Positions 10,983-20,025 of a stretch of DNA of 64,000 bases are shown in pieces. Position 1 is the first letter of the stretch. Each line of letters starts with the position of its first letter. The translations under genes were made by a program, and so were the position numbers. The notes below the pieces were generated by a model. The model made no database searches. It had not been told where the DNA came from and saw only the letters and a program-made list of their open reading frames with translations. The DNA is from Franconibacter helveticus LMG 23732 (GTDB lineage: Bacteria; Pseudomonadota; Gammaproteobacteria; Enterobacterales; Enterobacteriaceae): positions 107,953 to 171,952 of the forward strand of contig NZ_AWFX01000057.1 of assembly GCF_000463115.2 (NCBI RefSeq). The letters are read 5' to 3'.

Positions 10983-11372
10983 ATGAAACTCACCATTATT
11001 CGTCTGGAAAACTTTAGCGAGCAGGATTATCTCGACCTCGCGAAAATCTGGCCTGAATACCCGGCCGACTCGCTGCGCGTGGATGAATCTCACCGGATTT
11101 ATGCCGCGCGTTTCAATGACCGTTTACTCGGCGCGGTTCGCGTTACGCTGCGCGGCACGGAGGGCGCGATGGACTCTTTGCGTGTACGTGAAGTAACGCG
11201 CCGCCGCGGCGTCGGGCATTATTTGATCGAAGAGACAATCCGCGATAATCCATCGATTACCGACTGGTGGGTAATGGATATTGGCGTGGAAGATTACAAA
11301 GTCATGAACGCTTTCATGCAGACGCTGGGTTTTGACGCGCAGCAGGATGGCTGGCTGAAGCGCCTGAGTTAA
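10983..11372 (+). CDS. panM: PanD maturation/regulation factor (GNAT fold)
   Basis: 129-aa protein of the GNAT acetyltransferase fold, homologous to E. coli PanM/PanZ, which triggers self-cleavage of aspartate decarboxylase PanD and limits its activity in response to CoA, controlling beta-alanine and pantothenate synthesis. The signature VREVTRRRGVGHYLIEE contains the acyl-CoA pyrophosphate loop (RRRGVG). I start at MKLTIIRLENFS; a Met 35 codons upstream is in frame but gives a non-homologous tail. Its position between livK and livJ, opposite to both, is the same as in E. coli. Confidence 0.93.
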   Translation: MKLTIIRLENFSEQDYLDLAKIWPEYPADSLRVDESHRIYAARFNDRLLGAVRVTLRGTEGAMDSLRVREVTRRRGVGHYLIEETIRDNPSITDWWVMDIGVEDYKVMNAFMQTLGFDAQQDGWLKRLS

Positions 11373-11411
11373 GGTTTCGCGCGTTGCCCTTCAGGGCGAT
11401 AAAGGTTGATA

Positions 11412-11434
11412 CCCTCTCCCTGTCAGGGAGAGGG
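11412..11434. repeat. CCCTCTCCC/GGGAGAGGG palindrome, copy 2
   Basis: A perfect 9-bp stem CCCTCTCCC/GGGAGAGGG with loop TGTCA lies between the convergent ends of panM and livJ. It may serve both genes as a 3' end element. Related to copies at 3092-3115 and 26031-26056. Confidence 0.75.
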
Positions 11435-11449
11435 CTGAAGCGAGTGTGA

Positions 11450-12553
11450 TTATTTAGCGTCGGTCGCCGTGCCGTTGGCATGCCAGGTGAACACGCCGAA
11501 TTCAAAGCCTTTCAGGTCGCCTTTCTCATCCCAGGAGAGCGGGCCCATCACGGTTTCCACCGAATTGCCTTTCAGGTATTTGGCGATAGCCGCCGGGTCG
11601 TCGCTCTGGTTCAGGCCAGCCGCCAGCGATTGCAGCGCGGCGTAGGTAGTCCAGACGAACGCGCCGCTCGCATCCTGTTTGTTCGCTTTGATGGCGTCCA
11701 CAACCGGTTTGTTCGCCGGCACCTGATCGTAGTTTTTCGGCTTGGTGACTAACATGCCTTCAGCGGATTCGCCTGCAATGTTAGAAAGCGAAACGTTCGC
11801 GACCCCTTCCGGCCCCATAAACTGGGTTTTCAGGCCCGCTGCACGAGACTGGCGCAGGATCTGCCCCATCTCCGGGTGGTAGCCGCCATAGTAAACAAAG
11901 TCGATGTTCTCTTTCTTCAGGCGCGCCACCAGCGTGGAGAAATCTTTCTCGCCTGCGGTGATGCCGTCAAAGAAAACCACGTTCGCTTTGCCTTTCTTGA
12001 GGTTGTCCTGCACCGCGCGGGCCAGCCCTTCGCCATACTGCTGTTTATCATGAATGATGGCGATGCGCTGCGGCTTCACTTTCTCAAGAATGTATTTTGC
12101 TGCGGTCGGCCCCTGGTCGGAATCCAGGCCGGTGGTGCGCAGGATCAGCTGATAACCGCGCGCGGTCAGCTCCGGCGCCGTGGCCGCCGGGGTGATCATC
12201 AGAATGCCTTCGTCTTCGTAAATGTCAGAAGCAGGCTGCGTGGAGGAAGAGCAGAGGTGGCCGATAACATATTTAATGCCGTCGTTAACCACTTTGTTCG
12301 CAACAGCTACCGCCTGTTTCGGGTCGCAGGCGTCGTCATATTTCACCGCAACCAGTTTATTGCCTTTGATGCCGCCTTTGGCGTTAATGTCTTTAATCGC
12401 CTGCTCGGCGCCGGTAAATTCCTGGTCGCCGTATTGCGCTACCGGACCGGACATCGCTCCGACCACCGCGACTTTGATATCTTCCGCCATCGCCGCGCTG
12501 CTCATTGCCAGAGCGATACATCCCGCCAGTAAGGCTTTACCCATCATTTTCAT
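11450..12553 (-). CDS. livJ: Leu/Ile/Val periplasmic binding protein
   Basis: LIV-I binding protein that feeds LivHMGF, 367 aa as in E. coli LivJ. Signal peptide about 1-23 (cleavage after SSAAMA), then [13 protein letters not shown]. It has the family disulfide cysteines ([16 protein letters not shown]) and the LivJ-type [14 protein letters not shown] start at [11 protein letters not shown] (12553), preceded by GGGGAAGCTCAGG; an in-frame Met five codons earlier overlaps that ribosome binding site. Transcribed separately from livK, with panM between. Confidence 0.95.
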   Translation of the reverse strand: MKMMGKALLAGCIALAMSSAAMAEDIKVAVVGAMSGPVAQYGDQEFTGAEQAIKDINAKGGIKGNKLVAVKYDDACDPKQAVAVANKVVNDGIKYVIGHLCSSSTQPASDIYEDEGILMITPAATAPELTARGYQLILRTTGLDSDQGPTAAKYILEKVKPQRIAIIHDKQQYGEGLARAVQDNLKKGKANVVFFDGITAGEKDFSTLVARLKKENIDFVYYGGYHPEMGQILRQSRAAGLKTQFMGPEGVANVSLSNIAGESAEGMLVTKPKNYDQVPANKPVVDAIKANKQDASGAFVWTTYAALQSLAAGLNQSDDPAAIAKYLKGNSVETVMGPLSWDEKGDLKGFEFGVFTWHANGTATDAK

Positions 12554-12759
12554 CCTGAGCTTCCCCATTGTTATGGTTTTTGCAGTTGTGTTGTTGTTTT
12601 GTTTTGACACTTTATTTTAGCTTTACAATAGAGTTCAGCATTTAATGCCATATATGGCGAATACCACCCGTGTCCTGGCAGCATACTCTGCTAAAAACAT
12701 ACCCCATTTTTCTGAATTTGGAATCACTATTTTTCACGTCAATAATGGCGGAGGATGGC

Positions 12760-12792
12760 GAAAAAATATACGCCGCGCCAGTTGGGCGGCGT
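12760..12792 (-). terminator. Rho-independent terminator after the permease gene
   Basis: On the minus strand ACGCCGC (12786-12792) pairs with GCGGCGT (12770-12776) across a 9-nt loop and is followed by ATATTTTTT. It lies 12 bp after the permease stop and ends the puuE-permease unit. Confidence 0.75.
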
Positions 12793-12804
12793 GATAGTGC
12801 GGAT

Positions 12805-14052
12805 TTACCAGCCTGCGGGCAGATAACCGAGGGCGGAAAGCACAGCGTAAAGCGCGCTCGCCAGGTAGAGCAGAACGATAGTCGCCTGGATAAGCGGATG
12901 GGTGCTCCAGCTGCATTGCCAGCGCGGCGTTATATCGCCACGTTTACGTGCGCCTTTAAGAATGAGAATGGGCATGATGGAGAGGATCACCCCACTGAAC
13001 ACGCCGGCGAAATAGAGCGCGTTCACAAAAGAGACCATGCCGCTGTAGGCCAGCGCGAAGGGAGGCAGCGCCACAATAAGCAACACGCCGAACCGTTTGA
13101 GCGGCTGCGCGTCATCGCCGAGGCGGAACTTATCGAAGATATTCGTCAGAAAGCTGCCGCCAAGCCCCCAGTAAGAGGTGAGCATGGCGCAAAGCGCGAA
13201 AATATTGGCCGAGAAAAATGCCCACTCGCCCAGCGCCCGCCCCCATGAGATGGTCGCCACTTCCGAGATATTCTCCAGCCCGTTAAGCGCAATTACGGAA
13301 AGCGGCACGAGAGTAAGCAGCGCGAAGGTCAGCCCCATGCCGACGATAATCGCTTTCGGCAGCTTTTCCGGTTTGTCGGCGAAGCCGCGCGCCATTTCCG
13401 GCACAATGTATTGCGCCGCAAAGCAAAAGGCGGTGACGTTAAAGACCGGCACCATGTAGCGCCAGTCGCCATCCAGCAAATAACGAACCTGGGTTGAATC
13501 CTTGAGCAGCGTGGCGACGACCAGCACGCTTATCATCACCACCATGCCGATGCTGATAAATTTCTCGCCGCGGCCAATCGCCTTCAGCCCCAGCCACAGC
13601 ACGCCCGCCGCCGGAATAAAAAAGAGCAGGCTACCCATGGCGGGAGAAAGACCAAACAACGAGTGAAGCAGCTTGCCGCTGCCGGTCATGTAGGCGGTGA
13701 GCGCGCCGACGCTGTTTACGCAGACGGAAGCAAACATCATCCAGGCGCCGAACCGGCCAACGTAGCGCGCCGCCAGCCCGCTGAGTTGCAGGTGCGAACG
13801 GGTGCGCAGCGTCGCTTCCGCGACATACAGCATGGTGATGGTGGTGAGCGTGCCGACCAGCGCCAGCCAGAAGAGCAGCGGCAAAAATCCCGCTTTGCTG
13901 GAGGCGTAAGCGATGGAAAGTACGCCCGCGCCAATATTGGTGCCGACTATCATCGCCACGCCTTCGACGAAGCTTAGCGATTTCGCCGGTGCGGCGGTCC
14001 GTTCGCGGGCGCGCCAGAGCGAGCCGGAGGAGGTGGTGGAGTTATCAGACAT
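12805..14052 (-). CDS. Amino acid permease, aromatic/HAAAP-like family
   Basis: 415-aa polytopic inner-membrane protein with about 11 hydrophobic segments. The first, FVEGVAMIVGTNIGAGVLSIAYASSKAG (residues about 28-55), has the GTxIGAGxL signature of the APC superfamily branch that includes TyrP/Mtr (Trp_Tyr_perm). It is probably a proton-coupled amino acid or amine symporter. The gene follows the PuuE-type aminotransferase at 197 bp on the same strand and is close to a MocR regulator, so its substrate may be the amine or omega-amino acid that the enzyme uses; that is inference. Not the E. coli TyrP ortholog. Confidence 0.8.
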   Translation of the reverse strand: MSDNSTTSSGSLWRARERTAAPAKSLSFVEGVAMIVGTNIGAGVLSIAYASSKAGFLPLLFWLALVGTLTTITMLYVAEATLRTRSHLQLSGLAARYVGRFGAWMMFASVCVNSVGALTAYMTGSGKLLHSLFGLSPAMGSLLFFIPAAGVLWLGLKAIGRGEKFISIGMVVMISVLVVATLLKDSTQVRYLLDGDWRYMVPVFNVTAFCFAAQYIVPEMARGFADKPEKLPKAIIVGMGLTFALLTLVPLSVIALNGLENISEVATISWGRALGEWAFFSANIFALCAMLTSYWGLGGSFLTNIFDKFRLGDDAQPLKRFGVLLIVALPPFALAYSGMVSFVNALYFAGVFSGVILSIMPILILKGARKRGDITPRWQCSWSTHPLIQATIVLLYLASALYAVLSALGYLPAGW

Positions 14053-14191
14053 AATTCTTCCTTAAATATCCGGCGGCAAAAACCACCGGCAGCGGTTGTG
14101 TTCACGGTGATCTACTTATTTGTCTTCTGGATAGTTAAGCGTCCGGCTTAAAAGCGCGGTCCCTGCCTGTAAGAACCCAAAGGCGCGCTGC

Positions 14192-14219
14192 TATGGCCTG
14201 CGAACGATGACAGGCCATA
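14192..14219 (-). other. Hairpin between the puuE-type gene and the permease gene
   Basis: A perfect 9-bp inverted repeat TATGGCCTG/CAGGCCATA with a 10-nt loop lies 31 bp after the aminotransferase stop. No T-run follows, so it may be an mRNA processing or stabilising element rather than a terminator. Confidence 0.5.
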
Positions 14220-14249
14220 ACGCAGGCGCCCTCGGGGTGTCCGGCTCCC

Positions 14250-15515
14250 TTAGCGCGTCAGGGCGCGGGAGAGAATATCGAGCGCTTTGCTGAACTGCGC
14301 TTCAGGGATCGTAAGCGGATAGAGGAAGCGAATAACGTTGCCGTAAACGCCGCAGCTCAGCAGCAGCAAGCCTTCCTGTTGGGCGCGGTTTTGCACTTCG
14401 CGGGTAAATTCTGGCGAAGGCTTGCCGGTTTGCGGATCGTTAAATTCCACCGCCACCATTGAGCCTTGCGCGCGGATGTCGGCGATGGCCGGGCAGCGCT
14501 CGCGCGCCTGCTTCAGCACTTCCACCAGATGCAGGCCAAGGTCGTTTGCGCGCTGGCAGAGGTTTTCCTGGTCAATGATATCCAGTACCGCATGGGCCGC
14601 CGCCACCGCCAGCGGGTTGCCGGCGTAAGTGCCGCCAAGGCCGCCCGGCGCGGGCGCGTCCATCACCTCGGCGCGACCCACCACGCCGGAAAGCGGCATG
14701 CCGCCCGCCAGGCTTTTCGCCATGGTGATGAGGTCCGCCTTCACGCTGTGGTGTTCCATAGCGAACAGCTTGCCGGTGCGGGCGAAGCCGGTCTGCACTT
14801 CGTCAGCAATCAGCAGAATGCCGTGCTCGTCGCACAGCGCGCGCAGCGCCTGCATAAAGGCAGGCGGCGCCACGTTGAAGCCGCCCTCCCCTTGTACCGG
14901 CTCAAGCACGATGGCGGCGACCTGGTCCGGAGCGATGTCCGCTTTGAAAATACGCTCAAGGCTCGCCATGGCGTCGTCAACCGAAACGCCGTGCAGTTCG
15001 TTCGGATACTGGCCGTGGTAAACGGAGCCTGGGAACGGGCCGAAGCCGATTTTATAAGGGGCCACTTTGCCGGTCAGCGCCATGGTCATAAAGGTACGGC
15101 CGTGGAAGCCGCCGCCGAAGGTAATCAGGCCCGGTCGACGCGTATAAGCGCGGGCGATTTTGACGGCGTTTTCTACGGCTTCAGCGCCAGTGGTGAAAAA
15201 CGCGGTTTTCGCCGGGCCGTTTACCGGCGCGCGCTCGTTAATGCGCTCCGCCAGCGCGACATAACTTTCATAAGGAACAATCTGGTAAGCGGTGTGAGTA
15301 AAAGCCTGGAGCTGCTTTTCTATCGCCGCCACAATCTTTGGATGGCGATGGCCGGTATTCAGCACGGCGATGCCGGCGGCAAAGTCGATAACTTCATTGC
15401 CTTCCACGTCCCACAGGGTCGCGTTTTCGGCTTTTTCGGCATAAAAACCGCACATGACGCCGACACCGCGTGGGGTGGCGCTCTGACGACGTTGATTCAA
15501 ATCTGAATTTTTCAC
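14250..15515 (-). CDS. puuE: 4-aminobutyrate aminotransferase, PuuE/GabT type
   Basis: Class III PLP aminotransferase expected to convert 4-aminobutyrate and 2-oxoglutarate to succinate semialdehyde and glutamate. At 421 aa it equals E. coli PuuE in length and is closer to it than to GabT (for example RRxSATPRGVGVMC, HTAYQIVPYESYV, FGPFPGSVYHG). The PLP lysine is K267 in TMAKSLAGG; D238 in LIADEVQ contacts the pyridine nitrogen. I favour the GTG at 15515 because AGGAG lies 7 nt upstream; an ATG nine codons earlier lacks a site and falls in the inverted repeat at 15532-15543. Transcribed divergently from a MocR regulator. Confidence 0.9.
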   Translation of the reverse strand: MKNSDLNQRRQSATPRGVGVMCGFYAEKAENATLWDVEGNEVIDFAAGIAVLNTGHRHPKIVAAIEKQLQAFTHTAYQIVPYESYVALAERINERAPVNGPAKTAFFTTGAEAVENAVKIARAYTRRPGLITFGGGFHGRTFMTMALTGKVAPYKIGFGPFPGSVYHGQYPNELHGVSVDDAMASLERIFKADIAPDQVAAIVLEPVQGEGGFNVAPPAFMQALRALCDEHGILLIADEVQTGFARTGKLFAMEHHSVKADLITMAKSLAGGMPLSGVVGRAEVMDAPAPGGLGGTYAGNPLAVAAAHAVLDIIDQENLCQRANDLGLHLVEVLKQARERCPAIADIRAQGSMVAVEFNDPQTGKPSPEFTREVQNRAQQEGLLLLSCGVYGNVIRFLYPLTIPEAQFSKALDILSRALTR

Positions 15516-15531
15516 CCTCGTTCTCCTGCTG

Positions 15532-15576
15532 ATAAACGTCACTTTTTAGCAACAAACTTGAAACAGTGACGTTTAT
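15532..15576. promoter_or_regulatory. Paired 12-bp inverted repeats between puuE and the MocR gene
   Basis: ATAAACGTCACT (15532-15543) and its exact reverse complement AGTGACGTTTAT (15565-15576) are separated by 21 bp, a centre-to-centre distance of 33 bp, close to three helical turns. GabR-type regulators bind two separated repeats about three turns apart, so this is a strong candidate operator. The right arm overlaps the likely -35 of the regulator and the left arm abuts the aminotransferase ribosome binding site. Confidence 0.7.
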
Positions 15577-15616
15577 TTACCCAGGCTATGGCCCTATAAT
15601 CGAGTACCAGTCTGGT
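15572..15616 (+). promoter_or_regulatory. Predicted promoter of the MocR-type regulator
   Basis: A perfect TATAAT lies at 15595-15600; with 17-bp spacing the -35 position is TTTATT at 15572-15577, within the right arm of the paired repeat. A small palindrome ACCAG-T-CTGGT at 15606-15616 lies near the expected transcript start. The overlap fits autorepression. Confidence 0.55.
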
Positions 15617-15633
15617 TTAATTGAGGGATCCAA

Positions 15634-17127
15634 TTGCGTTCTTTAGTGGCCGATCTCTTAGCCGTCCGGCTCGGCGAGCAACAGGACGCGTTGTTGCACA
15701 AGCGCCTTTACAACGCGATTCGCCTGTCGATACGGGATGGCAGCCTGCCGCCTCGCTGCCGCCTTCCCCCTTCCCGGGACTTTGCCCGCGAGCTTGGCCT
15801 TTCCCGCAACACAATTTTAACAGTTTATGAACAATTGCTGGCGGAAGGATATGTTTCATCACGCCAGGGCAGCGGCACATTCGTCGCCGATGTGGTGCCT
15901 GATAAGCTTTTATCTGCGCCTTCGGTGGCGCAAGGGGAGCATATTGACGCGTCGCGCATTGGCTACTCCTCACGAGGAAAATGGCTGCTGGAGCATATTA
16001 GCGCCAGCCCGCGCCAGTGGGGCGCTTTCATCCCCGGCGTGCCGGATGTGAGTGCTTTTCCCCACCAGCTGTTCAGCAAAATGCAGGCGAGGATCAGCCG
16101 CCGCCCTACGCCCCAGCGCCTGACCTACAGCAGCCAGGGCGGCACGCCGGAGCTGCAACACGCGCTGGCCAATTATTTACGCGTGGCTCGCTCGGTGCAC
16201 TGTTCGCCGGAGCAGGTGTTGATCACCGAAGGCATTCATCAGGCCATCGATCTGGTGGCGAGAATGTTATGCGACAGCGGCGATGAAGCCTGGGTGGAAG
16301 AGCCATCCTACTGGGGCATACGCAATGTTTTGCAAATGAATGAAGTGAAGATTTGCCCGGTGCCGGTGGATGCTTCCGGCATGGTGCCGCCGGAACGCGC
16401 GACAACCGCGCCGCGTCTGATTTTCGTTACCCCTTCCCACCAGTACCCGCTCGGCGCGGTGATGAGTCTGGAGCGTCGTCAGCGGCTGCTGGCGCTGGCG
16501 CGCCAGAGCGGCAGCTGGATTGTGGAGGACGATTATGACAGCGAGTTTCGCTTCTCCGGCCAGCCCATTCCGGCGTTACAAAGTTTACTGCCCGACCCGC
16601 CGGTCATTTACATCGGCACCTTCAGCAAAACGCTTTATCCGGGGCTGCGGCTGGGCTACGTTGTGCTGCCCCGCGCGCTGGCGCAGGAGATGAAATCAGC
16701 GCACGCAGAGCTTTATCGCGGCGGGCATTCACTCATTCAGGCGGCGCTGGCGGAGTTTATCGAAGCGGGCCATTACAGCGCCCATATCCGTCGTATGCGG
16801 CTGCTCTACGGACGGCGCCGGGCATTTCTGACGGGGCTTATTACCCGCTATCTGGGGCCGCAGGCGCTGTCGGATTTTAGCGACAACGCCGGGCTGCATC
16901 TGGTGCTGAACCTGCCCCATGACGCAGACGACATGACGATTGCAAAGCTCGCCAATGCCCGCGATATTCTGGTGCGCCCGCTCTCCAGCTATTACCTGAC
17001 GGATAACCGCCGACGTGGGCTGCTGATGGGGTTCGCCTGCGTGTCGGAAGAGAAAATGGAAGGCGCGTTTAAGGTATTGATGCAGTGCATCAGCGAAATA
17101 TGCCCGCAGGCGGTTGCCCGGCCATAA
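15634..17127 (+). CDS. MocR/GabR-type PLP-dependent transcriptional regulator
   Basis: 497 aa: an N-terminal GntR winged helix (about residues 15-85, PPSRDFARELGLSRNTILTVYEQL) fused to a fold-type I aminotransferase-like domain. The PLP-binding lysine is K332 in GTFSKTLYPGLRLGY, and IVEDDYDSEF is conserved. GabR, the model of the family, senses PLP-GABA aldimine and activates gabT. The start is a TTG at 15634, the first usable codon after an in-frame stop, with GAGGGA 5 nt upstream. It reads divergently from the PuuE-type gene, the usual position for a regulator of it. Confidence 0.9.
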   Translation: MRSLVADLLAVRLGEQQDALLHKRLYNAIRLSIRDGSLPPRCRLPPSRDFARELGLSRNTILTVYEQLLAEGYVSSRQGSGTFVADVVPDKLLSAPSVAQGEHIDASRIGYSSRGKWLLEHISASPRQWGAFIPGVPDVSAFPHQLFSKMQARISRRPTPQRLTYSSQGGTPELQHALANYLRVARSVHCSPEQVLITEGIHQAIDLVARMLCDSGDEAWVEEPSYWGIRNVLQMNEVKICPVPVDASGMVPPERATTAPRLIFVTPSHQYPLGAVMSLERRQRLLALARQSGSWIVEDDYDSEFRFSGQPIPALQSLLPDPPVIYIGTFSKTLYPGLRLGYVVLPRALAQEMKSAHAELYRGGHSLIQAALAEFIEAGHYSAHIRRMRLLYGRRRAFLTGLITRYLGPQALSDFSDNAGLHLVLNLPHDADDMTIAKLANARDILVRPLSSYYLTDNRRRGLLMGFACVSEEKMEGAFKVLMQCISEICPQAVARP

Positions 17128-17133
17128 ATACAA

Positions 17134-17166
17134 AACGCCCCACGGCCAGAGGCTCAGCGGGGCGTT
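17134..17166 (-). terminator. Terminator of rpoH, probably bidirectional
   Basis: AACGCCCC (17134-17141) pairs with GGGGCGTT (17159-17166). On the minus strand the stem runs into TTTTGTATTT, ending rpoH; it also lies directly after the convergent MocR gene. Confidence 0.8.
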
Positions 17167-17183
17167 AAGGGGACTGCTGCGGG

Positions 17184-18041
17184 TTACGCTTCGATAGCGG
17201 CGCGCAGTTTTTTCATCGCGTTCTTTTCAAGCTGACGCACGCGCTCGGCGGAAACGCCGTAGCGGTCGGCCAGTTCCTGCAACGTGCTCTTGTTGTCTTC
17301 ATCCAGCCAGCGGGCGCGAATAATTTGCTGGCTACGCTCGTCCAGACCCTGCATCGCGTAGGTGAGTTTGTCTGCGGCGTGCTCATCCCAGTTATCGTCT
17401 TCAATGCCGTCGGCGAAGTTAGACGATTTGTCCTGCAAATAAAGCACCGGGGCCATCGGCTGGCCGTCGCTGGCGTCATCGTCGGAGGACATATCAAAGG
17501 TCATGTCCTGCGCCGCCATACGCGACTCCATCTCACGCACGTCTTTGCTGGAAACGCCCAGCTCGCGAGCCACCATCTCAACTTCGTCCTGGTTAAACCA
17601 GCCCAGACGCTGCTTGGTTTTACGCAGGTTAAAGAACAGTTTGCGCTGCGCTTTAGTGGTGGCGACTTTCACGATGCGCCAGTTGCGCAGCACATATTCG
17701 TGAATTTCAGCTTTGATCCAGTGCACGGCGAACGAAACCAGACGCACGCCCACTTCCGGGTTGAAGCGGCGCACGGCTTTCATCAGGCCGATGTTACCTT
17801 CCTGAATCAGGTCCGCCTGCGGCAGGCCATAGCCCGCATAGTTACGAGCGATATGAACAACAAAGCGCAGGTGGGACAGAATCAGCTTTTTAGCTGCTTC
17901 CAGATCGCCCTGGTAATGCAGCTTTTCAGCCAGCGCCCGCTCTTCGTCTGCCGACAACATCGGCCAGGCGTTGGCGGCCCGGATATACGACTCCAGGTTA
18001 CCCACCGGGGCTAAAGCTAAATTTTGCATTTCTTTGGTCAT
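17184..18041 (-). CDS. rpoH: RNA polymerase sigma-32 heat-shock factor
   Basis: 285 aa (E. coli 284). Directs RNA polymerase to heat-shock promoters. Region 2 ([33 protein letters not shown], about 58-90) and the RpoH box QRKLFFNLR at 132-140, diagnostic for sigma-32, are intact. The C-terminal helix-turn-helix is in [26 protein letters not shown]. Its upstream region holds a sigma-E promoter and two DnaA boxes. Expression in E. coli is also set by an mRNA thermosensor in the 5' coding region; I did not fold it here. Confidence 0.98.
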   Translation of the reverse strand: MTKEMQNLALAPVGNLESYIRAANAWPMLSADEERALAEKLHYQGDLEAAKKLILSHLRFVVHIARNYAGYGLPQADLIQEGNIGLMKAVRRFNPEVGVRLVSFAVHWIKAEIHEYVLRNWRIVKVATTKAQRKLFFNLRKTKQRLGWFNQDEVEMVARELGVSSKDVREMESRMAAQDMTFDMSSDDDASDGQPMAPVLYLQDKSSNFADGIEDDNWDEHAADKLTYAMQGLDERSQQIIRARWLDEDNKSTLQELADRYGVSAERVRQLEKNAMKKLRAAIEA

Positions 18042-18141
18042 TCAAATCCTCTCATTCGACATCTTACCGGCGTTGGTGTGTCCCCTTCAGGCAACAGACG
18101 CACCGGCGTTGTGAGCAACGAGACTACCATTCACTCATCAA

Positions 18142-18169
18142 TAAGACAGTGAGTTTATCCACAAGTTCC
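18142..18169 (-). promoter_or_regulatory. Sigma-E (P3-type) promoter of rpoH
   Basis: On the minus strand GGAACTT (18163-18169) and GTCTTA (18142-18147), 15 bp apart, match the sigma-E pattern (GAACTT then TCTGA-like) and occupy the place of the E. coli rpoH P3 promoter, which keeps rpoH expressed at extreme temperatures. Confidence 0.75.
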
Positions 18170-18187
18170 ATGTAGAGCTGTGAATAA
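18155..18187. promoter_or_regulatory. Two DnaA boxes in the rpoH promoter region
   Basis: A perfect DnaA box TTATCCACA lies at 18155-18163 and an oppositely oriented consensus box (TTATTCACA on the minus strand) at 18179-18187. The first overlaps the sigma-E -35. DnaA is known to repress E. coli rpoH P3/P4. Confidence 0.75.
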
Positions 18188-18306
18188 ATTACACACATTC
18201 TGTGACAGAGCAATGAATTTAAGCGGCAAGGGGCACAGCGATGATAGCGTTACTGCATCCCCTGCAACGGGAACTCGTAGCAGGGGATGATTATAACAAA
18301 TATTTT

Positions 18307-19362
18307 TTATTCAGGGGTAAAGTGACGTAAATGTTGCACAGTAGCAAGCCAGGCGGCCAGCCAGCCAATCATCGAGCAGACCAGGAGTAACAACAGGCAT
18401 TCATCAAAAGATAAGCCGTTGATTTCAAAGCTGGTACCGAAAACTTTCGCCACTTCCGTGACGGCGCTTGAAAGCCGCATCACCAAAATTTCTGAAAGAA
18501 TCAGTGAAAGTAAAGCGCCCGAAAAGCCAAGTAAAGCGCCGCCATACAGGAACGGACGCAGGATAAATCCATCCGTCGCGCCAATCAGTTTCTGCACGTT
18601 AATGGTATCGCGCCGGGCAAAAATGCTCAGCCGCACACTGTTGCCAATAACAAGGAAGACCGCAGCGACCATCAGCACGCCGATCATCGCTGAGACGCGG
18701 CCCACGAGGCTTGTCAGCGCCGCCAGCCGGGCGAACCAGCTGTCGTCCATACGCACTTCATCAATGCCGTGAACGCGGGAAATGCGATCGCGCAGCGTCG
18801 TCAGCGCCTCGGTGCCCTGGAAATCGAGTTTCGGCACCACCACCGCCACCGCCGGCAGCGGGTTCTCTTCCAGCATATCCAGCGCGCCGCCAAAACCCGA
18901 CCAGTTGCGGAATTCGCCGAGCGCCTCTTCCCGCGACAGATAATTCACCTTCTCCACGCCCTGTTCGGCCTGAAGCTGCCCGACCACCTGCTGCGCGGCG
19001 TCGTCATCCAGCGTCTTATCGAAATAAACGGTGATTTGCGGCGAAGGATAATACTGCGAAGCCGCCTGATTCACGTTTTTATAAACCATATAGCAGACGC
19101 TTGGCAGCGTCAGCGAAATGGCGATAACCATTACCGTGAGGAAGGTGGCGAACGGCTTGCTTTTCAGGTCCGCCAGCGCCCCTTGCCAGGCGTAACGCAC
19201 CTGTTCGTTAATGCCGCCCTTACGGGAAGGCGGTTTGCCGCTCGTCGCTTTCGCCCGCTTTGGCGAGGACTTACCCGGCTCGCCCCCGCGCCGCTGTTGG
19301 TTATAATCGTTCAGCTTGTTGCTGAAGCGGCGAATCTGATTAAGCGCGTCGCGTTTATTCAC
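18307..19362 (-). CDS. ftsX: Cell division protein FtsX
   Basis: Integral membrane partner of the ATPase FtsE; the complex sits at the septal ring and, through the periplasmic loop, activates EnvC and hence the amidases that split peptidoglycan. The 351-aa product has an N-terminal cytoplasmic tail of about 65 residues, then four hydrophobic segments, with the periplasmic loop between the first two (containing [12 protein letters not shown]). I start at GTG 19362, reading VNKRDALNQ, with GGAGG 8 nt upstream; the ATG at 19377 overlaps that site. It overlaps ftsE by 8 bp. Confidence 0.95.
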   Translation of the reverse strand: MNKRDALNQIRRFSNKLNDYNQQRRGGEPGKSSPKRAKATSGKPPSRKGGINEQVRYAWQGALADLKSKPFATFLTVMVIAISLTLPSVCYMVYKNVNQAASQYYPSPQITVYFDKTLDDDAAQQVVGQLQAEQGVEKVNYLSREEALGEFRNWSGFGGALDMLEENPLPAVAVVVPKLDFQGTEALTTLRDRISRVHGIDEVRMDDSWFARLAALTSLVGRVSAMIGVLMVAAVFLVIGNSVRLSIFARRDTINVQKLIGATDGFILRPFLYGGALLGFSGALLSLILSEILVMRLSSAVTEVAKVFGTSFEINGLSFDECLLLLLVCSMIGWLAAWLATVQHLRHFTPE

Positions 19363-20023
19363 CAGCCAGGCCTCCATGCAAATGCCCGTCGCTCAGAGAC
19401 AACACGCGGTACGAACGACGGGAGATAAGCCCGGTGTCGTGCGTCGCCATTAAGACTGTCACCCCTACGCGATTAAACTCCTCAAACAGACGCAAAATCC
19501 CTTCCGAGAGCGCGTCATCCAGGTTGCCGGTCGGTTCGTCCGCCAGCAGCACCGCCGGTTTATTCACTACCGCGCGGGCGATGCCGACGCGCTGCTGCTC
19601 GCCGCCGGAAAGTTGAATCGGAAAGTTTTTCGCTTTGTCCAACAGCCCGACTTTATCCAGCGCCGCCGACACGCGACGGCGAATATCTTCGCCGCTGGCG
19701 CCGGCGATGATCAGCGGGATCGCTACGTTGTCGTAAACGGTTCTGTCCATCAGCAGGTGGTGATCCTGAAAGATCATGCCAATCTGGCGGCGCAGGAACG
19801 GCACTTCACGGTTTTTCAGGCGGCTAATTTCATGGCCGCTGAAAAAGATCTTGCCGGCGCTGGGCCGCTCAATGCCGCAAATCAGCTTGAGCAGGGTGCT
19901 TTTCCCGGCGCCGGAATGGCCGGTCAGAAACGCCATCTCGCCCGGTTGCAGGTGAAAAGTAACCCCCTGCAACGCTTGTCTCCCACCGAGATAGGCTTTG
20001 CTGACGTGTTCAAAGCGAATCAT
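19355..20023 (-). CDS. ftsE: Cell division ATP-binding protein FtsE
   Basis: 222-aa ABC-type ATPase, same length as in E. coli. Walker [10 protein letters not shown] at 35-43, signature [14 protein letters not shown], Walker [14 protein letters not shown]. Works with FtsX in septal peptidoglycan splitting. It begins 2 bp after the ftsY stop, so the three genes form one operon. Confidence 0.98.
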   Translation of the reverse strand: MIRFEHVSKAYLGGRQALQGVTFHLQPGEMAFLTGHSGAGKSTLLKLICGIERPSAGKIFFSGHEISRLKNREVPFLRRQIGMIFQDHHLLMDRTVYDNVAIPLIIAGASGEDIRRRVSAALDKVGLLDKAKNFPIQLSGGEQQRVGIARAVVNKPAVLLADEPTGNLDDALSEGILRLFEEFNRVGVTVLMATHDTGLISRRSYRVLSLSDGHLHGGLAGE

Positions 20024-20025
20024 TG

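Noticed and set aside
14466-15506. 346-codon plus-strand ORF opposite the PuuE-type gene
   Set aside because: Antisense of a strongly supported aminotransferase.
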